Positions 22,280-35,042 of a stretch of 64,000 bases of DNA are shown here, in pieces. Under the pieces are notes generated by a model that saw nothing but the letters and a program-made list of their open reading frames with translations, had not been told where the DNA came from and ran no database searches. A program made the position numbers and the translations under genes. How positions within the stretch are numbered: position 1 is the first letter of the stretch; each line of letters begins with the position of its first letter. The DNA is from Liolophura sinensis (lineage: Eukaryota; Mollusca; Polyplacophora; Chitonida; Chitonidae), in NCBI RefSeq assembly GCF_032854445.1, contig NC_088295.1:43203385-43267384 (forward strand), read 5' to 3'.

Positions 22280-24770
22280 GGAAGACTTATATTAATGGTG
22301 AAAAATCACGATTCGGACCATTACCCAAAAAAAAACAACACAGGCACGGAGTGTGTACAAAGTTCATCCTATCTTAAATGCTCACAATTCATGGTAATTT
22401 TCATGTGACATGTGAGGTTTTTTAATGGTGTCTGTGCCACATTTAGTGTATTTCACTTTAGTGCAGTCAATGGTTAAAATTATGAATTGAAAAGACTAAG
22501 TAATGTTGTGGAATACAGCACAACATCTGGAGCTAAACCTGGTTATGTTATAGGACTCTCATCTAAACCATCAACTAATTCAACAATCTGCTATTAATTA
22601 ACACATTCTACTCAGCATTTTTACATAAAATTTAATTACACTTCTACACACATTACTGCAAAACATTTTTCAACCAGCCACACAATTTATTTTTGTCTGC
22701 GGACACCAAGCTGTAAATCCATAACGACCTGCATAATCTCCTACATGCTTCGCTGACCTTTATTTTCAACCTCGTGCAGAAACAGAGTAGAAATGGAAGT
22801 CCCACTACGCAAGCTCAAACTCTACATAACCTCTGAATGAAAATGACTGATATTTGTCTTGTTTCTTTAAAAATTGTGCCCAGCTGTCACGAAATACATG
22901 TAAAGACTGGACTATGGCAATGGGTCTCTATTTTCACTATACACAACTACTCTGTAATCTCTTCTTAATCTCATCAACATTACTCGTCAAATAATCAGTT
23001 TCCTTGATTTACTATAATAATATTATTATAATATAAATATTCATTCAGAAAGATATTTCATATTGTGATTTAGAATCACAGAATGAGACTACATATTATT
23101 CTGCCACATACATGCAGTGGCAACTAAATGACATACCACACAGCAAACAAAAGAAATAACCTATTTAAATCAGACCACAGTTCACAATGTTACAGAGAGC
23201 ATCTACTTAATTTATTATAATTCATAAAATTTTAATGAATTAATGAATTTAATGATAAATTAATGACAAGAACAAACAAAAACAGGCTGTGGTATAAACG
23301 TGATCATAAAGTTTCAAAACCTGAGTTAAAAAACCATATCTCTTTGTATTTATGAGAAATAACTGAGACATCGAAGTTCAAATTAAGTGAACACACACAC
23401 TCCCAGAAAGTCTTAAGTACTGCCACCATGATGTGAGATGAGCCAAGCAAATTCTAAATTTTAACCAAAAATGCGCAGCTTGTTTGTACAAGTCAGAAAG
23501 GCCAGTATAGTGAAGCTTTGTGAACTTAATGACTGGGTTAACTACAAAAAGTTATATTTAAACAGAAGTATTTTATGGTGACTTCAGTCAGGTGATATGG
23601 AGACCGTATTGGATTTTATTTAAAACCTTTAAGTGTACCCTACTTTTAACTTCTTACCTGATTTTGCTCAAATTTAAAACACAGACACTACAGACCTGAT
23701 ACAAAAAGACCCTGGAAGCAGATCTGTGAATTTCGAAAATTCTTAGCATTGAGTTTTTGTTTGAAAACAGTTTTTCTCTATTGCTATACTGGCTTTATGG
23801 AGATCAAATTTAGAAATTAAACCTCCTAGGGGTATGTAATTTGCGACATTCATTCTAAATTTTTGATCTTAGTTTTTACAAAAAGTTATATCTTTAAATT
23901 TGACCTCAGTTTTTAAAAGAAATGATAACTTTTTCCCTTAATGTGATTCAAATCACCCGTCACTGGGACCTCAACTCTTCAGACTATATCTTGGATAAGT
24001 TTTAATCTGACATGATTTAAATTTACACCAAATTATGAACAACTGTTACAACTTAATTTCACTCACTGACACAGTTGAATTATAACAAACAGTTTTCCTG
24101 GTAGAACTGTTTAAAGTTGTCAAAAATTAACATGGCCCTTTGAAGCTAATAATAGGACCTATGATAGGAATGCTGATGACAACTATCACTGTAGGCTCCA
24201 GGGGAGGAGTAAGTGGTATCCAGAGTTGAAAAATTCTAAAATCACAATTTCTCAAAATGTTACTGTTAATGTTCATGTGGACTCTTCTGCACTTTCTTTG
24301 GATTCAGTCTAACACATGTTAAAAGTTTACACTTCTTAACCTCCTCTTTGCCTTTGCTCTGTGCTTATATTTCTCATTCATAACATTGGCTTGATGGTTT
24401 GACAGGAAATATGAGACAAACTTGGATTATCCTACAGAAAGGCCTCTATTTCTCTCTTCTTTATAATTGTCACCCATATAACACTCAAGTGAGCCTTCAC
24501 AATCCCTTCTTCACTTTCCTTCCATCTATGATAAGCTCAGTCTCTTGGATGATAAGCTCGGTCTGTTGGACAAAAAGAAATCAACTTAACTATTACAAAA
24601 CATACACACAAAATAAAAGTGAAAAGTTAAGTGGGCTCATATAATATCTGCTACTGTAAGCTATCTATAAAACAAGTTTCAGTTTCAAGCACAAAGCTTT
24701 CCTATTAAAACCAGACATGCTAGAACCAGAATTGAGTGGCCACACTTAATCCCATCAGCATTAAGTAATA
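22280..24770. other. AT-rich non-coding stretch
   Basis: No exon could be supported. It contains AT palindromes near 23020-23040 and 23215-23265. It lies beyond the 3' side of the minus-strand unit at 26450-30767 and could in part be its trailing sequence. Confidence 0.45.
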
Positions 24771-24917
24771 GGGCGAACAGCAACCTGCGGATGGTCGTGG
24801 GCTTCCCCCGGGTTCTGCCTGGTTTCCTCCCACCAATAATGCTGGCCGCTGTTGTATAAGTGAAATATTCTTGAGTACGGCGTAAAACACCAATCAGATA
24901 GATAAATAAATAAATTA
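24771..24917 (+). mobile_element. SINE, AATA-tail family, 5'-truncated with target duplication
   Basis: 147-bp copy: AGCAACCTGCGGATGGTCGT, GGTTTCCTCCCACC, GTATAAGTGAAATATTCTTG, AGTACGGCGTAAAACACC and the tail GATAAATAAATAAATTA. The 11-bp direct repeat ATTAAGTAATA is present at 24760-24770 and 24918-24928. The body is close to the family consensus, so it is fairly young. Confidence 0.9.
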
Positions 24918-24929
24918 ATTAAGTAATAC

Positions 24930-26449
24930 AGCTGTGTGCAAACCCTACAAACGCTACATGTCTAGTGCTTCGGTCAAGTCTTCAGGAGACACACAAAAAA
25001 AAATTACAGATTTTATTCTATCGCCTAAAAGATAAATGTTCAAGCAGTTATATAATGGATATACAGGATGCCATAAAAACAAGAAATTTAATCAATACAA
25101 ACTCCATTTAAATAGGGTGTTGGTTCACTCCCAACTGAACACATATCCAAAATCTGAAGTGCCTATCTCAAATACTTTTGCTTCTATGGTGAGGAAGTAC
25201 GTCATATGGCTACTATAGAGTTAGTTGCCATAGAAACCAGAAATTTAATCGAAAATACCCCAATCTATAAGAACAGAAAACAGTAGGCCAGTGTATATAT
25301 GCATCTGTCAAATGTGAAGTCACCCGATCAATGTGTGCCTTCAGTCAAGCCCAACAGAGTGCTCGCATGACACGAAACTGTACTTCTGATTTCTTTAATT
25401 TGGCGTATACCATATACTCATAGGAATTTAAAATTAATATATCCCCTAAAGACCTCAGAAGCATGTTATACACAGTTGCTGTTGTGCATAACCTTAACTG
25501 CAATTCCTCTTTTAAAATAACACTCACAGGTTATGATATCTGTACTATTAAAAAGGAGGTGTTGGATCACCCAAATAGAACGCATATCTAAAATTTGATG
25601 TGCCTGGCTTGAGCGGTTTCGCTATTGCAACCTGAATAGATGGACAAACTGACGGACAGACATTCGTGCCAATGAGATAAAGAGGCAATGAAAAAAGAAA
25701 CATTTTCTTAATCTTAAAGTGAACTGCATATTTTTGCTTTGAGACTTAAATAGAATATTAGTTACAGGGTTGCTCAGGGAAAGTATATGAAAATATATGG
25801 TGTTATTAGCTGTTAAGCTGTGTCTACAGCTGTCTGAGAGGTAGCTTCAGAAAAATGCCCCAACCCCACCCCCTTCAAAATGTAGGTCTGTAACTCAATG
25901 ATGGTGTTTTTAGTTCTTAATTATATAAAAGTTGCAAACAAAACTCATCTAGGTACATGCAGTTGGGTAACATTACAGCTGCACTATAAAATAAATACAA
26001 TTTGTACAGAGTACAACATACATATGCTATCACCATGAATGCTTTGAAACAAACTGTTCTTTCATCACCTGAAACCTGTGGACAGTCACATTTCTGTCTT
26101 CTTTACTGTCAGCACATGGACTACAAGCCTCAATAATAATCTCACTTGTGAATTTGGTACCGGCAATGGTCAGAAACAACATTTCCAAAAATGTTCCATG
26201 TTTAACTATGACCCACACAATGTTCAGAACAAATATTAAAGCACTCCTTAAACCACTACCTTTACATAAAGCAAACATGAATGTGGAAACAACTACATTG
26301 TGCTGTCATAGATAACGGCCAGATGTATGTTCACCACACGATCATGGATACACAGTAATTGCCAGATTTCACTTGTGGAGTACATGTACCCATTGGTGTA
26401 CTTACCACTATCACTAGATTCAGCAGGTTAAGACTCTTCCACTTGTTGC
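24930..26449. other. Non-coding stretch downstream of the minus-strand unit
   Basis: No gene on the + strand. On the minus strand this would be 3' UTR or flank of the transcript ending near 26450. A minus-strand AATAAA (TTTATT on +) occurs at about 25013. A C-rich run lies near 25858-25876. Confidence 0.4.
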
Positions 26450-28653
26450 TTATGCAGTCTTCTCTGTAAGGTCTCTGACCTCTACAAAAACATGAAAATT
26501 TGGTACACAGCGTGGGAAAAGCATGGGAAAGTAGAAACCTGTAGACAAAATATAATTCTGATCTTTTACATACAGCCAAACTGTTCACTGTTTTACTGAT
26601 AAATTCCTGAGGGAGTTTATCTGCTTCAAAGGGACAGAAAAGAAACAGAACAGAAAAGTAATTGCATTGTTGTACATTCCCCTGTAACTGAATGTAATGA
26701 AAAGTGCAGATTAAAGTAATGTACGTGTATCCTCAGCAATATCTAGGAATACATGCTAATATAAAAACACTCACCTTTCTGACGTTGATGGGATGCATCC
26801 AAATGTTTCCTTGTCTCCATATTGCAGTTGTCTTCTGAATGAAAAATAATACAGTGTCATTTTAATCTTTGCATTTGATACTGAGTTAATTCCTTAAGCT
26901 TAGAAGCAAGTTTTTCAATGTCTATTATTTCACATACTCTGAAAATACAACTGTGTACCAGTGGTACACACTAGTGTGTCACATATGTACATCCACATTA
27001 TTTTGTTTATCAGTGCCACACAATTTTAAAGTTGAAAGTACACAAGTCTGTGGATGTGTACATTTGTATATCGTTGTTTTGGAGAGTAAGAGGGAAAATA
27101 CAGAAAAGTAAAACACTGATCTTCTTAGGACCATAAGTTTTAGTATAAGTGTCTCACAGGTAAATAAGGAATCCAATAAAACTGATGAATGTCCACTGAA
27201 ACAGGTACAGGATGTAAGGAAGGCCAAATGCTTCCATGAAATTTATCAGTCAAAATATAAAATGTACCTTCTTTTAGTTTGAGACTCATTTATAGCAGCT
27301 TTATTTCATGGGGAGTAACGTATGAGAGACTACTGGTCATTCAGTGACAGTTGTCCAATGGCACATGAAGTCAGAGGGAACTGTATTAGCTTACCTTAGA
27401 CACTTGCTATCACCTCTGTGATGTAATATTCAACATAGTGGTGACCTGTGCATAACTCAATGCTATGTAAACCCTATTAGTTTATTAGCATTGTTTATAA
27501 AGCTATTTAATTCCCAGCTAGGGGTCCAACATGTACTTTAGAAGATATTCTCTGCACTTAACAGCATTAACCACAGCATTAACAGAATGACATGAGGAAA
27601 TGCACTGCTTTTAGTTGCCGAACTTACCATTCCGCTTTTCCACTGAAAGTAAAAAAATACAGCTAGGACCCCACATTCTTGTCTGTGGAATACAGTTTTC
27701 CCTTTCCACAGCGTCCCTTTCTGTCAGCCTTTCAAACACATACTACAAAAGGAAATCTCCTTTGCAGAATTCAATTGATGTGAACACTCCTCCATTGCCT
27801 GAAATATTAAACAAAGACCTTCAGAAAACACAGAAGCCAAACCTGATGTAAATCTTTATAACTTATTTCAAACATTCACAGTATGTCACTGAATAAGATT
27901 ACACTGCTTCAGATCTGCTAACCTTTTTTCTCTGGATGATCTTTTTATTTGATTCTTGTACAATGTGGCTTGCTCTACCTAAGAATGTTTCACTTACACC
28001 AGTGTAGTATCTCTTACATGTGTTGGCTTTGAATACCTAAAATTGTATTCACTTATATCATGTACAAATATTTCTGAGTATTGTTAATGCAAAACATGAC
28101 TTAAAAATCTTCAATGACCAGTTCAGATTGGATGTTATGCTGAGGTCACCATATCCTGCCCAGGCAAACACATACATCACACTTGCTCACTAAAGATCAA
28201 TGTCAATATATTTGTAAAACCTGGTCAAAATTCAACACACTTCATCACCTTGCCCATCTGGTATATATCTGGGATACAAATCATGCCCATATGCACAACA
28301 GGTGTTACAGACAAAACAACATTACCTCCCTCTAAATTAGCTGAGACGTCCAAGTATAAAATCTGGCCATCAATGAATAATTTTTGCTTAACACCACATT
28401 AAGCATGACTTCAGCCATATGACATCTGTAATCGGATAAAAGCTGTGAAGGTGGAAACCAATTTACATACTGTGAAAACTTAAATGACATTTTCCTCCAT
28501 TTTTATTATTTAATCGTAAATAAAACAAACACACTGTAACATAATATTAAAAATAAAAACAAAGCACAACTCACCTTTAAACTGATTGATAAATTTGACT
28601 TCCAGTCCATCTTTATCAAGGACATAATTTATATAAAAAATACAATCCTCCAT
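26450..28653 (-). CDS. Small multi-exon ORF, about 61 residues, unknown
   Basis: ATG at 28653; exons 28653-28575, 27642-27628 (optional microexon), 26834-26775 and 26481-26450 join in phase 1 throughout and end in TAA. The peptide begins MEDCIFYINYVLDKDGLEV and ends EVRDLTEKTA; it has no signal or membrane segment. The KDGLEVKFINQFKG stretch has a faint likeness to the sequence just before the SET domain of KMT5A-type methyltransferases, but no SET domain follows, so at most it would be a fragment. The upstream ATG context is ordinary. Confidence rests on the splice sites and kept phase. Confidence 0.3.
27628..27642 (-). other. Candidate 15-nt microexon
   Basis: TGGAAAAGCGGAATG lies between a strong acceptor (TTTTTTTACTTTCAG) and a perfect donor (GTAAGT). 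Inclusion adds five residues (VEKRN) and keeps the frame of the flanking exons; skipping also keeps it. Confidence 0.35.
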
Positions 28654-29308
28654 TGGATTTGCCTTCCTCCTCCTGCTCAGTCACTGTTTGAAATAAAAAT
28701 TAATAAATTATATGAAGTACCCTTGGTATGTACTAAGTTTTTAATAATACACATGGTTATAATAACTACGTAACAGGAAACCAAAGTACGGTAAAATAAG
28801 AAATTCCAAAACACTGATAAGAATTATATGTTTTAAGAGTTTTTACATTGATTTAGCAATGTAACAAGGTCTCAAATTAGTTCATCAAATATGAAGCCTA
28901 ATTTTAATCACCACTGAAATAACCCTATGTTCAGGATAGATTTTCAGCAGGCTTGAAAAGGTTGCACTATTGATAACAATCATCAACCAATGTATTTCCT
29001 CGAAATCTAGCTCGTAACAACAATACATCTACATAGATGTAGGTAAAATCTTCAACAAGTACAATGACCAGAACATCACAAAACTCACTCATGTTTTGTA
29101 ATTTATCACACTTAAGTGATGCTCCAAGTCTGAAAGCATAACTGCAATCAAACATGACAAAAAAAAAAAAAACCAACAAAAAAACAAAGAAAAAATATGT
29201 TTTAAACATGTCGTCATTTAAAACATATTTTAGAATAAGTACTTCATGCGACAAAAAGGCATATTAAACTTTAATATATATAAACAGAGCACAATCTGGA
29301 TCTTCATT

Positions 29309-29728
29309 TCATTTGATTTTGATTGTGTCCTAATGTCATACTCAAGAACATTCCACTTATATGATGATGGCCGGATTTTACTGGTGGAGGAAAGCTGGGG
29401 TAAACCACCACAGTTTGGCGAGTTATTGGTGAACTTACCCACAAGAGATATAACCTTGTATAAAGAATCATATAACTCCTCCCGATACGAACGTACTAAT
29501 ATGTCAGTGGTGGAAGGCTCGATATGTGAAACAGTCGATCTTCCTGTAATACTACACATGAGAGAGCGCCCCCTAGGCTTATCACCTATTGCCACCACGA
29601 CCCCACAAACAATGGAAACGGGGGAACCTCTGAAGTTCTGTGTCCGAGAATGGGATTGAAGCCACAACTCATGTGACCAACTAAAAGACTAGCACCTTAA
29701 CCAAGCAGCCAGGGCCCACTCCTCAACT
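29309..29728 (-). mobile_element. Long SINE family, near full length
   Basis: About 420 bp in minus orientation. Head on the minus strand: GGGCCCTGGCTGCTTGGTTA (A-box TGGCTGCTTGG), then GTTGTGGCTTCAATCCCA (B-box). Body shared with 21918-22275. Open frames of 137 codons (+, 29246-29659) and 145 codons (-) across it are by-products of the repeat. Confidence 0.8.
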
Positions 29729-30610
29729 GAGATCTTGAAATGACTAATGAAATGTTCATTATGTGTAACATTAATAGTGTGGTTTGCAAATATTTACCAT
29801 TTTTTCCATCTGCTGAACATCTTTCAATCTACAAACAAAAAGTTCTTTTCATTCTAGACCAGAAATGACAACAAATTTATGCAGGATTCCCTGCCATTGT
29901 ATTAATGATTTTCATGTGCAGCAAATACATGAAAGTCAAACCATCATCCACCATTAATTTTCAGTCAACATTATAAGTCATATCTGCTGCCATTTCTGGA
30001 AATATGTACACTAAACAAAACACCCTAAAAAAAACATTGTACTAAAAGAGGTTAGGTGGCTGGGGACAACAGTGGTGAATATGCATCATTTTGTAGAATC
30101 ATTTACCCCTATTGGCTTGTTTCTTTTTCTGTTGGCAGAATTACTTCGACTTTCATGTGGCTGTTAATGGTTGTAGGGAACAGGTTGCTGTCTCTATAAT
30201 TCATTCATGTCATTGTCTTTTCATGCCTAGCACTGAAAATGCGATTGCTAGGTTGGCAACCCACAAATGGAATAGTTCCCCAGAAATTGATTAATTGATT
30301 GAGTAACCTTATATAACGAATTTTCATGCTAGGGAACCGAAAGACAATGGCATCGCATGAATGAAATGCGGAGACAGCAACTATTTTCCTACAAACTCCC
30401 ATGTGCTAGTTTTACCAAGCACTCTCGGCGACTTTTAGCTTGTTGTTGTTGTGACGTCGCGGGAATGCGATTCGCTGATTGTGAAGCAATTAACCGCTTA
30501 ACTGTCTATATTAAAACAAGTACACTTGTTCCCAATTTGTAAAAAGCTTTACAATCACTCGGTTTTCAAACAATTTTAAGTAGTTATACAGAGTAACACT
30601 TAAGGCTTAC

Positions 30611-30767
30611 CTAAGATCATTCTTTCTCGATCCAAACTCTTCCGCAACTCTAAGACAGACTCGTATATTGTGCACCGCGTCATTAAACCTGGCTGTTGCA
30701 ACCTACGAGACAGCCTCGTGACAGCATTGCCAATCATCTTTGTACGGTGCCGTGTTTTACCCCCCAT
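30611..30767 (-). CDS. Possible first coding exon, mitochondrial-presequence-like
   Basis: ATG at 30767-30765 opens 52 codons that run into a good donor. From the second Met (30737) the peptide starts MIGNAVTRLSRRLQQPGL, rich in Arg, without acids and able to form an amphipathic helix, as in matrix-targeting presequences. Direct joining to segment 29828-29798 gives a stop after one codon. An alternative frame, open from 30697, joins that segment to read LKDVQQMEKM before a TGA. I cannot choose between them and do not recognise the protein. Confidence 0.3.
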
Positions 30768-31202
30768 AACGTATATACGTTAATAAAAACTTAGGCAAGG
30801 GACTTTCTCGGCTAAAAGCCAGTAACAGTATGGAGCATAAAAAATGGCATAACCAGGCATGTTATTGTCCACATATACATGAGAAGTCCAGTGAAAGACA
30901 AGAAGTTTTAGTGGTCGTCTAAATGTCATCTTCTTACCATAGGCCAGATATACACCACTCATTTTAGAAGTGAATAAAACTGGATGCAAACAGAAGGTAA
31001 GACGTGAAAGGGTGGCATCTTAAGCTGACCAACACTGACAGTCTTCTAAATCATTCAGAATTGGACCTGGCTTTACAAATCATAAGGACAAACATTTTGG
31101 CAGTGGTCGCCCTAATGAAAAGGGTCGCCTCTATGACACTTTGTTGCAAGTGTTACATCTATGATCTCCATCTTCAACAGTCCACACATGGACCAATCAG
31201 CA

Positions 31203-31542
31203 GTCATTGCGTATAATTAGTGAAGCAATTAACACTTGACACACTCCAACACATGAATAGCATGCCTTTGAGCGTATTATGTAATAATGCTGATCATGCG
31301 ATTGTGCAGGCATTGAAGCATGTACCGGTATATTTAGGGCCGTTACTGAGCAAGCGGCTATGGGCTTCCCCAAAGAGGACGAGGCCTATACCAACCCTTT
31401 ATCAATGGCGACACGTGCTGGACTCTTCGGCTCAGCTGCTATTTTATACGCAATTGACCATGCAGCCCTGGGATCTGTTTCCCAAAGTCATTTTGTACTG
31501 AAGTCCAAACGTTCAATCTTCTTGCCAAAGCAAAACATTTGA
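31203..31542 (+). CDS. Open CpG-rich segment, possible MICOS13-like N-terminus
   Basis: In one frame an ATG at 31405 (context ATCAATGG) opens 45 codons: MATRAGLFGSAAILYAID, then HAALGSVSQSH, to a TGA at 31540-31542. A short hydrophobic segment followed by a small-residue/LG/S-Q-S pattern resembles the start of MICOS13/QIL1, the small inner-membrane subunit of the mitochondrial contact-site complex. A second frame (31220-31501, 93 codons) overlaps it, and no clear donor or further exon was found. It could be a first exon, a relic, or chance. The stretch 30768-31203 upstream shows no other gene. Confidence 0.25.
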
Positions 31543-34190
31543 AACTGGGTGTTCAAATTTGGTTGATATTGTTCTACGCATGTGTCATGCACAGCATATA
31601 GAATCTGCATTCAGTTTTAAAATTTTACCTATATTTGACACGTGCATTTAATGCTTTAGTTTAGATTACAATGTTAGGCTATTTTAGGTGCATTAAAATC
31701 GTAAGACTTTATTCAGCTTAAGCATTTCTGCTTCTTGCAAAAACATTAGCTGCAGGTCCATACCTGTAGACTACTTCGTAAGATCGAGGAAAGATCTATG
31801 CATGCTCCATGGGCCCATGCAACCAGTTTTCTCAACCTGACCACCGTTGTGCAAGTGCAATACTCTGCCGTGTGGAATAAAAAGCAAGCAGACAAACAAC
31901 TGATAAACATATAAACAATCATAAAGAATAGTCAAAAATGTGGGCTACTCGATGAGGAAGAAGCGATTTCGTTGCGCTCTATAGCTATAAAGGTTGTCTC
32001 CCTTCCATCAACGTGTACCGGCAGATGTGCGTGTGTGCACATCATACGTTTCATGTAAATGTATCTCCAAAAATTAAGGCACAAAAACTCCGTATAAAAT
32101 GGTTTTCAATCAATGACACCCCCTTTCCTTTTTTAAATACAAAGGTCGAAATTTAAATACATAAGGGTTTAAGATAAAATTAAGAAGTATGTTTAATGCA
32201 ACATTGAATAAAAATTATGATTGTCTTTAAACGCATTAAAATACTATAAGCAATGTAGAGTGTACTTATATTCCTTAGTGGTTATTTATTTGTTAAATTA
32301 TAAATCATTTTAACATCTTGAGACGCATATGCACATGTGGCTGTTGCATCTATATAGGGCAACAAGAGCCTCTGGCAAAATATGGGCACAACGTCTTACG
32401 CCCTGAACACGTGTTTGAGGATATTATTCTGGACAAAGAAACGAGAACTTAAAAGTCTCCTTGTGCAATCAATGAGAAAAGTTCCCGTCACAATGTCTCA
32501 TGCTTTTCCGAAAGTTCTTATGTGGTGCTTGTAGAAGTCATTCAAGGGTCATAGAGGAAATAAACTATCATGTTATTGCTGATGGTATCAAAATGGGGTC
32601 AGGAGGTCTTCTTAACATATTCATGAGCCGTGAACTTTGACATCCAAGAAAGCGTGTAGTACAGTGTTCTGTGGCTCAAGCAAACTTTCTATGAAACAGT
32701 GACAGTTTATTGAAACTCTGTTTATCCGAGATAAGGCGTAAGGATAGGTACCAAAGTAGTGGCAAGAGATCAGGGTAAGTATTCTTTCGATACTGGCCTT
32801 TTTAATTGTTTCAGCAACCTAGAAGCGGGTCGTTGAAGCTCAAGAGACGTTTTTGTGTTTGGACCGCAACACCGCATAGGAAACAAAAATGGCCGACCAA
32901 AACCGCAGTCTGCGAAGAAAGGGCCAAGTTTTTGTATCTAACTCGCTCCACTCTGACCTTGCAGCCTCCACATTTCATCGTTATCAACGACTACTTCCTC
33001 TCAGATTACCACTACGACTCTTTCGTTTCACTGAAGTTAGAAAAACGCGTTAAAACGTTGGGGATGTCGTTAGCACAACAATGATAACCCTGTGTTGATG
33101 TTGAATGAGTGTATGAATTCCACAGCAGAACTGTTGGTATGAGGCTTCCGTGCCGGAATTATGACTTGGGCATAGGGTGGATAGAAATTTGATCGAAGTG
33201 TTGCATGTCAGAACAGTTTAATAAATATTATGATGCTGTCAATGGAATATAATAGCCTTTGTTTACATTTTTTTTAACACGGTGCCCCAAGAAAAAAAGG
33301 AGGCAAAACGCGATGAACACATAGATGTACTCAAAATTCTTACTGGAAGAGTAATAATAGTTAAATCTTTGATTCTGCCATTTAGGATATGGATATAGCC
33401 GGAGACCTCGGCCTAAGGGTTGCTTGTATGTACCGAAATGTGGGGACTGCTTGGCACCCTTAGCCCGAGAGTTATGTGGACCCAATTCAGGTATAATTCT
33501 TACAAAGAGCTACTCTCGTTCATTTCCGTTGCATGCTCATTCGATTTGTCCTGACTACATATATAGCACGGCAATTCTGAAAGCTAAAATGTTTACGCAC
33601 ATTTTGCCGCAATCACGACTTGCCTTTACATCACCATTGTCCTTTAAATCTTAGCCGAAGTCGAAAATGGGCTCATATTTAAAATGTTTTAAATTTGAAC
33701 ATTTTTAAACACTGGTTCAACGAGGCTCGCGTGTGCAGCAGCGGTTGACTTTTCGGTGAAATTTAGGAATAGAACGGTTGCCAAAGACAAGCCCCCTATT
33801 TTACTGCAAACTTAATTTTGACAGTTCGCACAAATTGTGGGGTCCGTCATTCTCCTCCATAGCCTTCAGACAATTCCAAATTCGCACCTCCGCAGTAACA
33901 TGGCTTTCTGTCTGTCAAAACTGACAGCCAGCTGATCAAAACATAGAGACGTATGAAAGATCAAACACACAAGCACGTCGAACAACAACCCGATTTATTA
34001 GGTCACATTGTTGACACAGCATGTGAGTGTAAGTCACAGCTGTGAATTATCTTGAATTTACCGGCCGTAAAGGCTACAGAATGTGGCAAAAATTGACAGA
34101 GGAACAGAGAGATACTTATTCTTTAACATCTTACTTGTTTGAATTAAATTCGCATGCTAGTGCAGTACAGGGATTCTTTAGCCTCTCATT
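31543..34190. other. Stretch with weak + strand exon-like signals
   Basis: At 32774 there is a strong donor ATCAGG|GTAAGTATT, and 40 bases on an acceptor TTAATTGTTTCAG; the gap is short for an intron. ATG at 32889 in AAAATGGCC opens 54 codons (MADQNRSLRRKGQ), and another frame is open for 92 codons (32806-33084). Neither has a recognised motif. 33640-34190 holds nothing identifiable. The CpG content of 32.3-33.2 kb suggests a promoter or first exon without proof. Confidence 0.3.
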
Positions 34191-34195
34191 CCTTG

Positions 34196-34373
34196 TGAGT
34201 TCAAGTCCAGCTCGTACTGGCTATGTCTCCAGTCGTACGTGAGGTGGGAAGGTCTGTCAGCCAACTGCTGCTGGTTTCAGCATCGTTCCCTTGGCCGTAG
34301 AGCTGGATGCCATCATATAAGTGAAATATTTCAGGCTACGACGAAAACACCAGTCGAATAAATTAATGAAATA
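34196..34373 (+). mobile_element. SINE, AATA-tail family, diverged
   Basis: GTGAGTTCAAGTCCAGCTCG, GTGGGAAGGTCTGTCAG, TATAAGTGAAATATTTCAGG and AACACCAGTCGAATAAATTA in + orientation. The head before the B-box is missing and the middle is heavily mutated. Confidence 0.75.
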
Positions 34374-34729
34374 ATTTTAAGCCATAGTCCTGACGTTATT
34401 GCACAAATTTGGATTCCCTGCATGTTGCCTAAAAGATTGCTAGGCTAACCATTCAAAAATTTAATGGTTCAGTTTTGGACAAGGATAGGCTTCTTAACTT
34501 TTCTAGGATGTGTAAGGACGGTTGAAGCAGTCAGTTCAAATCTGATGCCGTATCCTGTGTGATCAGATATCAGTTACTCCTAACAGTCAAAACTTTGACT
34601 TATTCCCAACCTGTATAAATGGCAATGGTTTTACTGGTTTTACTGGTTGATAAGGTTTATGTTTCCTTGGGGCAGTTTGACTTTCAGGACCATTTGTCCT
34701 GCCTCATTAAATATGATGCACACAGAAGA

Positions 34730-34923
34730 ATTCACTCGTTTCTCACCAAAGGTTGGTAGTTTACTCAGGGCATTGTTGTTTCCTGCACTCAGAACTAGCC
34801 ACCATCATATAACAGTCAAATAAATAGATCTCCATTGAGCATGTGTATGCTGCATAGAAGGAGAAAAAAATGCTTCCTGCCATTGTATAAGGGAAATATT
34901 CTTGAGTACGGCGTAAAACACCA
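34730..34923 (+). mobile_element. Two short SINE-tail fragments
   Basis: 34730-34830 (TTTACTCAGGGCATTGT, then CATCATATAACAGTCAAATA) and 34868-34923 (CATTGTATAAGGGAAATATT, then CTTGAGTACGGCGTAAAACA). The second lacks the AATA tail. Confidence 0.55.
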
Positions 34924-35042
34924 AACACGTTGTGTTCAGAGCCTGATTGTTCAAAACTGTCTTAAGACAAGGACAGTTTGAATTTTTTGAAGCCAACACT
35001 TCAATTCCATGCTCATCCATGACTGCTTTGGTTATCTAATGG

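Larger units (their letters stand above)
26450..30767 (-). other. Candidate six-exon minus-strand transcription unit
   Basis: Six segments with consensus splice sites on the minus strand: 30767-30611 (donor TTAG|GTAAGC), 29828-29798 (TTTGTAG, GTAAAT), 28683-28575 (CAAACAG, GTGAGT), 27642-27628 (TTTCAG, GTAAGT), 26834-26775 (ATTCAG, GTGAGT) and 26481 onward (TTTGTAG). No single frame runs through all of them. A 53-codon frame from the ATG at 30767 stops at the second codon of segment 2, and a second frame opens at 28653 and closes at 26450. Either the coding parts are separate small ORFs, or an exon is missing, or this is a non-coding RNA. The upstream flank 30400-30780 is CpG-containing with a TGACGTC site at 30452. 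Splice sites are seen; joining them is inference. Confidence 0.4.

Noticed and set aside
29230-29667. 137- and 145-codon frames on opposite strands
   Set aside because: Both lie within the long SINE copy and contain its tRNA head; no protein-coding SINE is expected.
30698-30767. Acceptor CTGTCTCGTAG inside the first minus-strand segment, starting an exon at 30697
   Set aside because: It would open a second frame that joins segment 2 well, but no upstream exon was found and the tract is short; kept only as an alternative.
32775-32813. 40-nt intron between GTAAGTATT and TTGTTTCAG
   Set aside because: Too short for a typical metazoan intron, and no coding frame gains from its removal.
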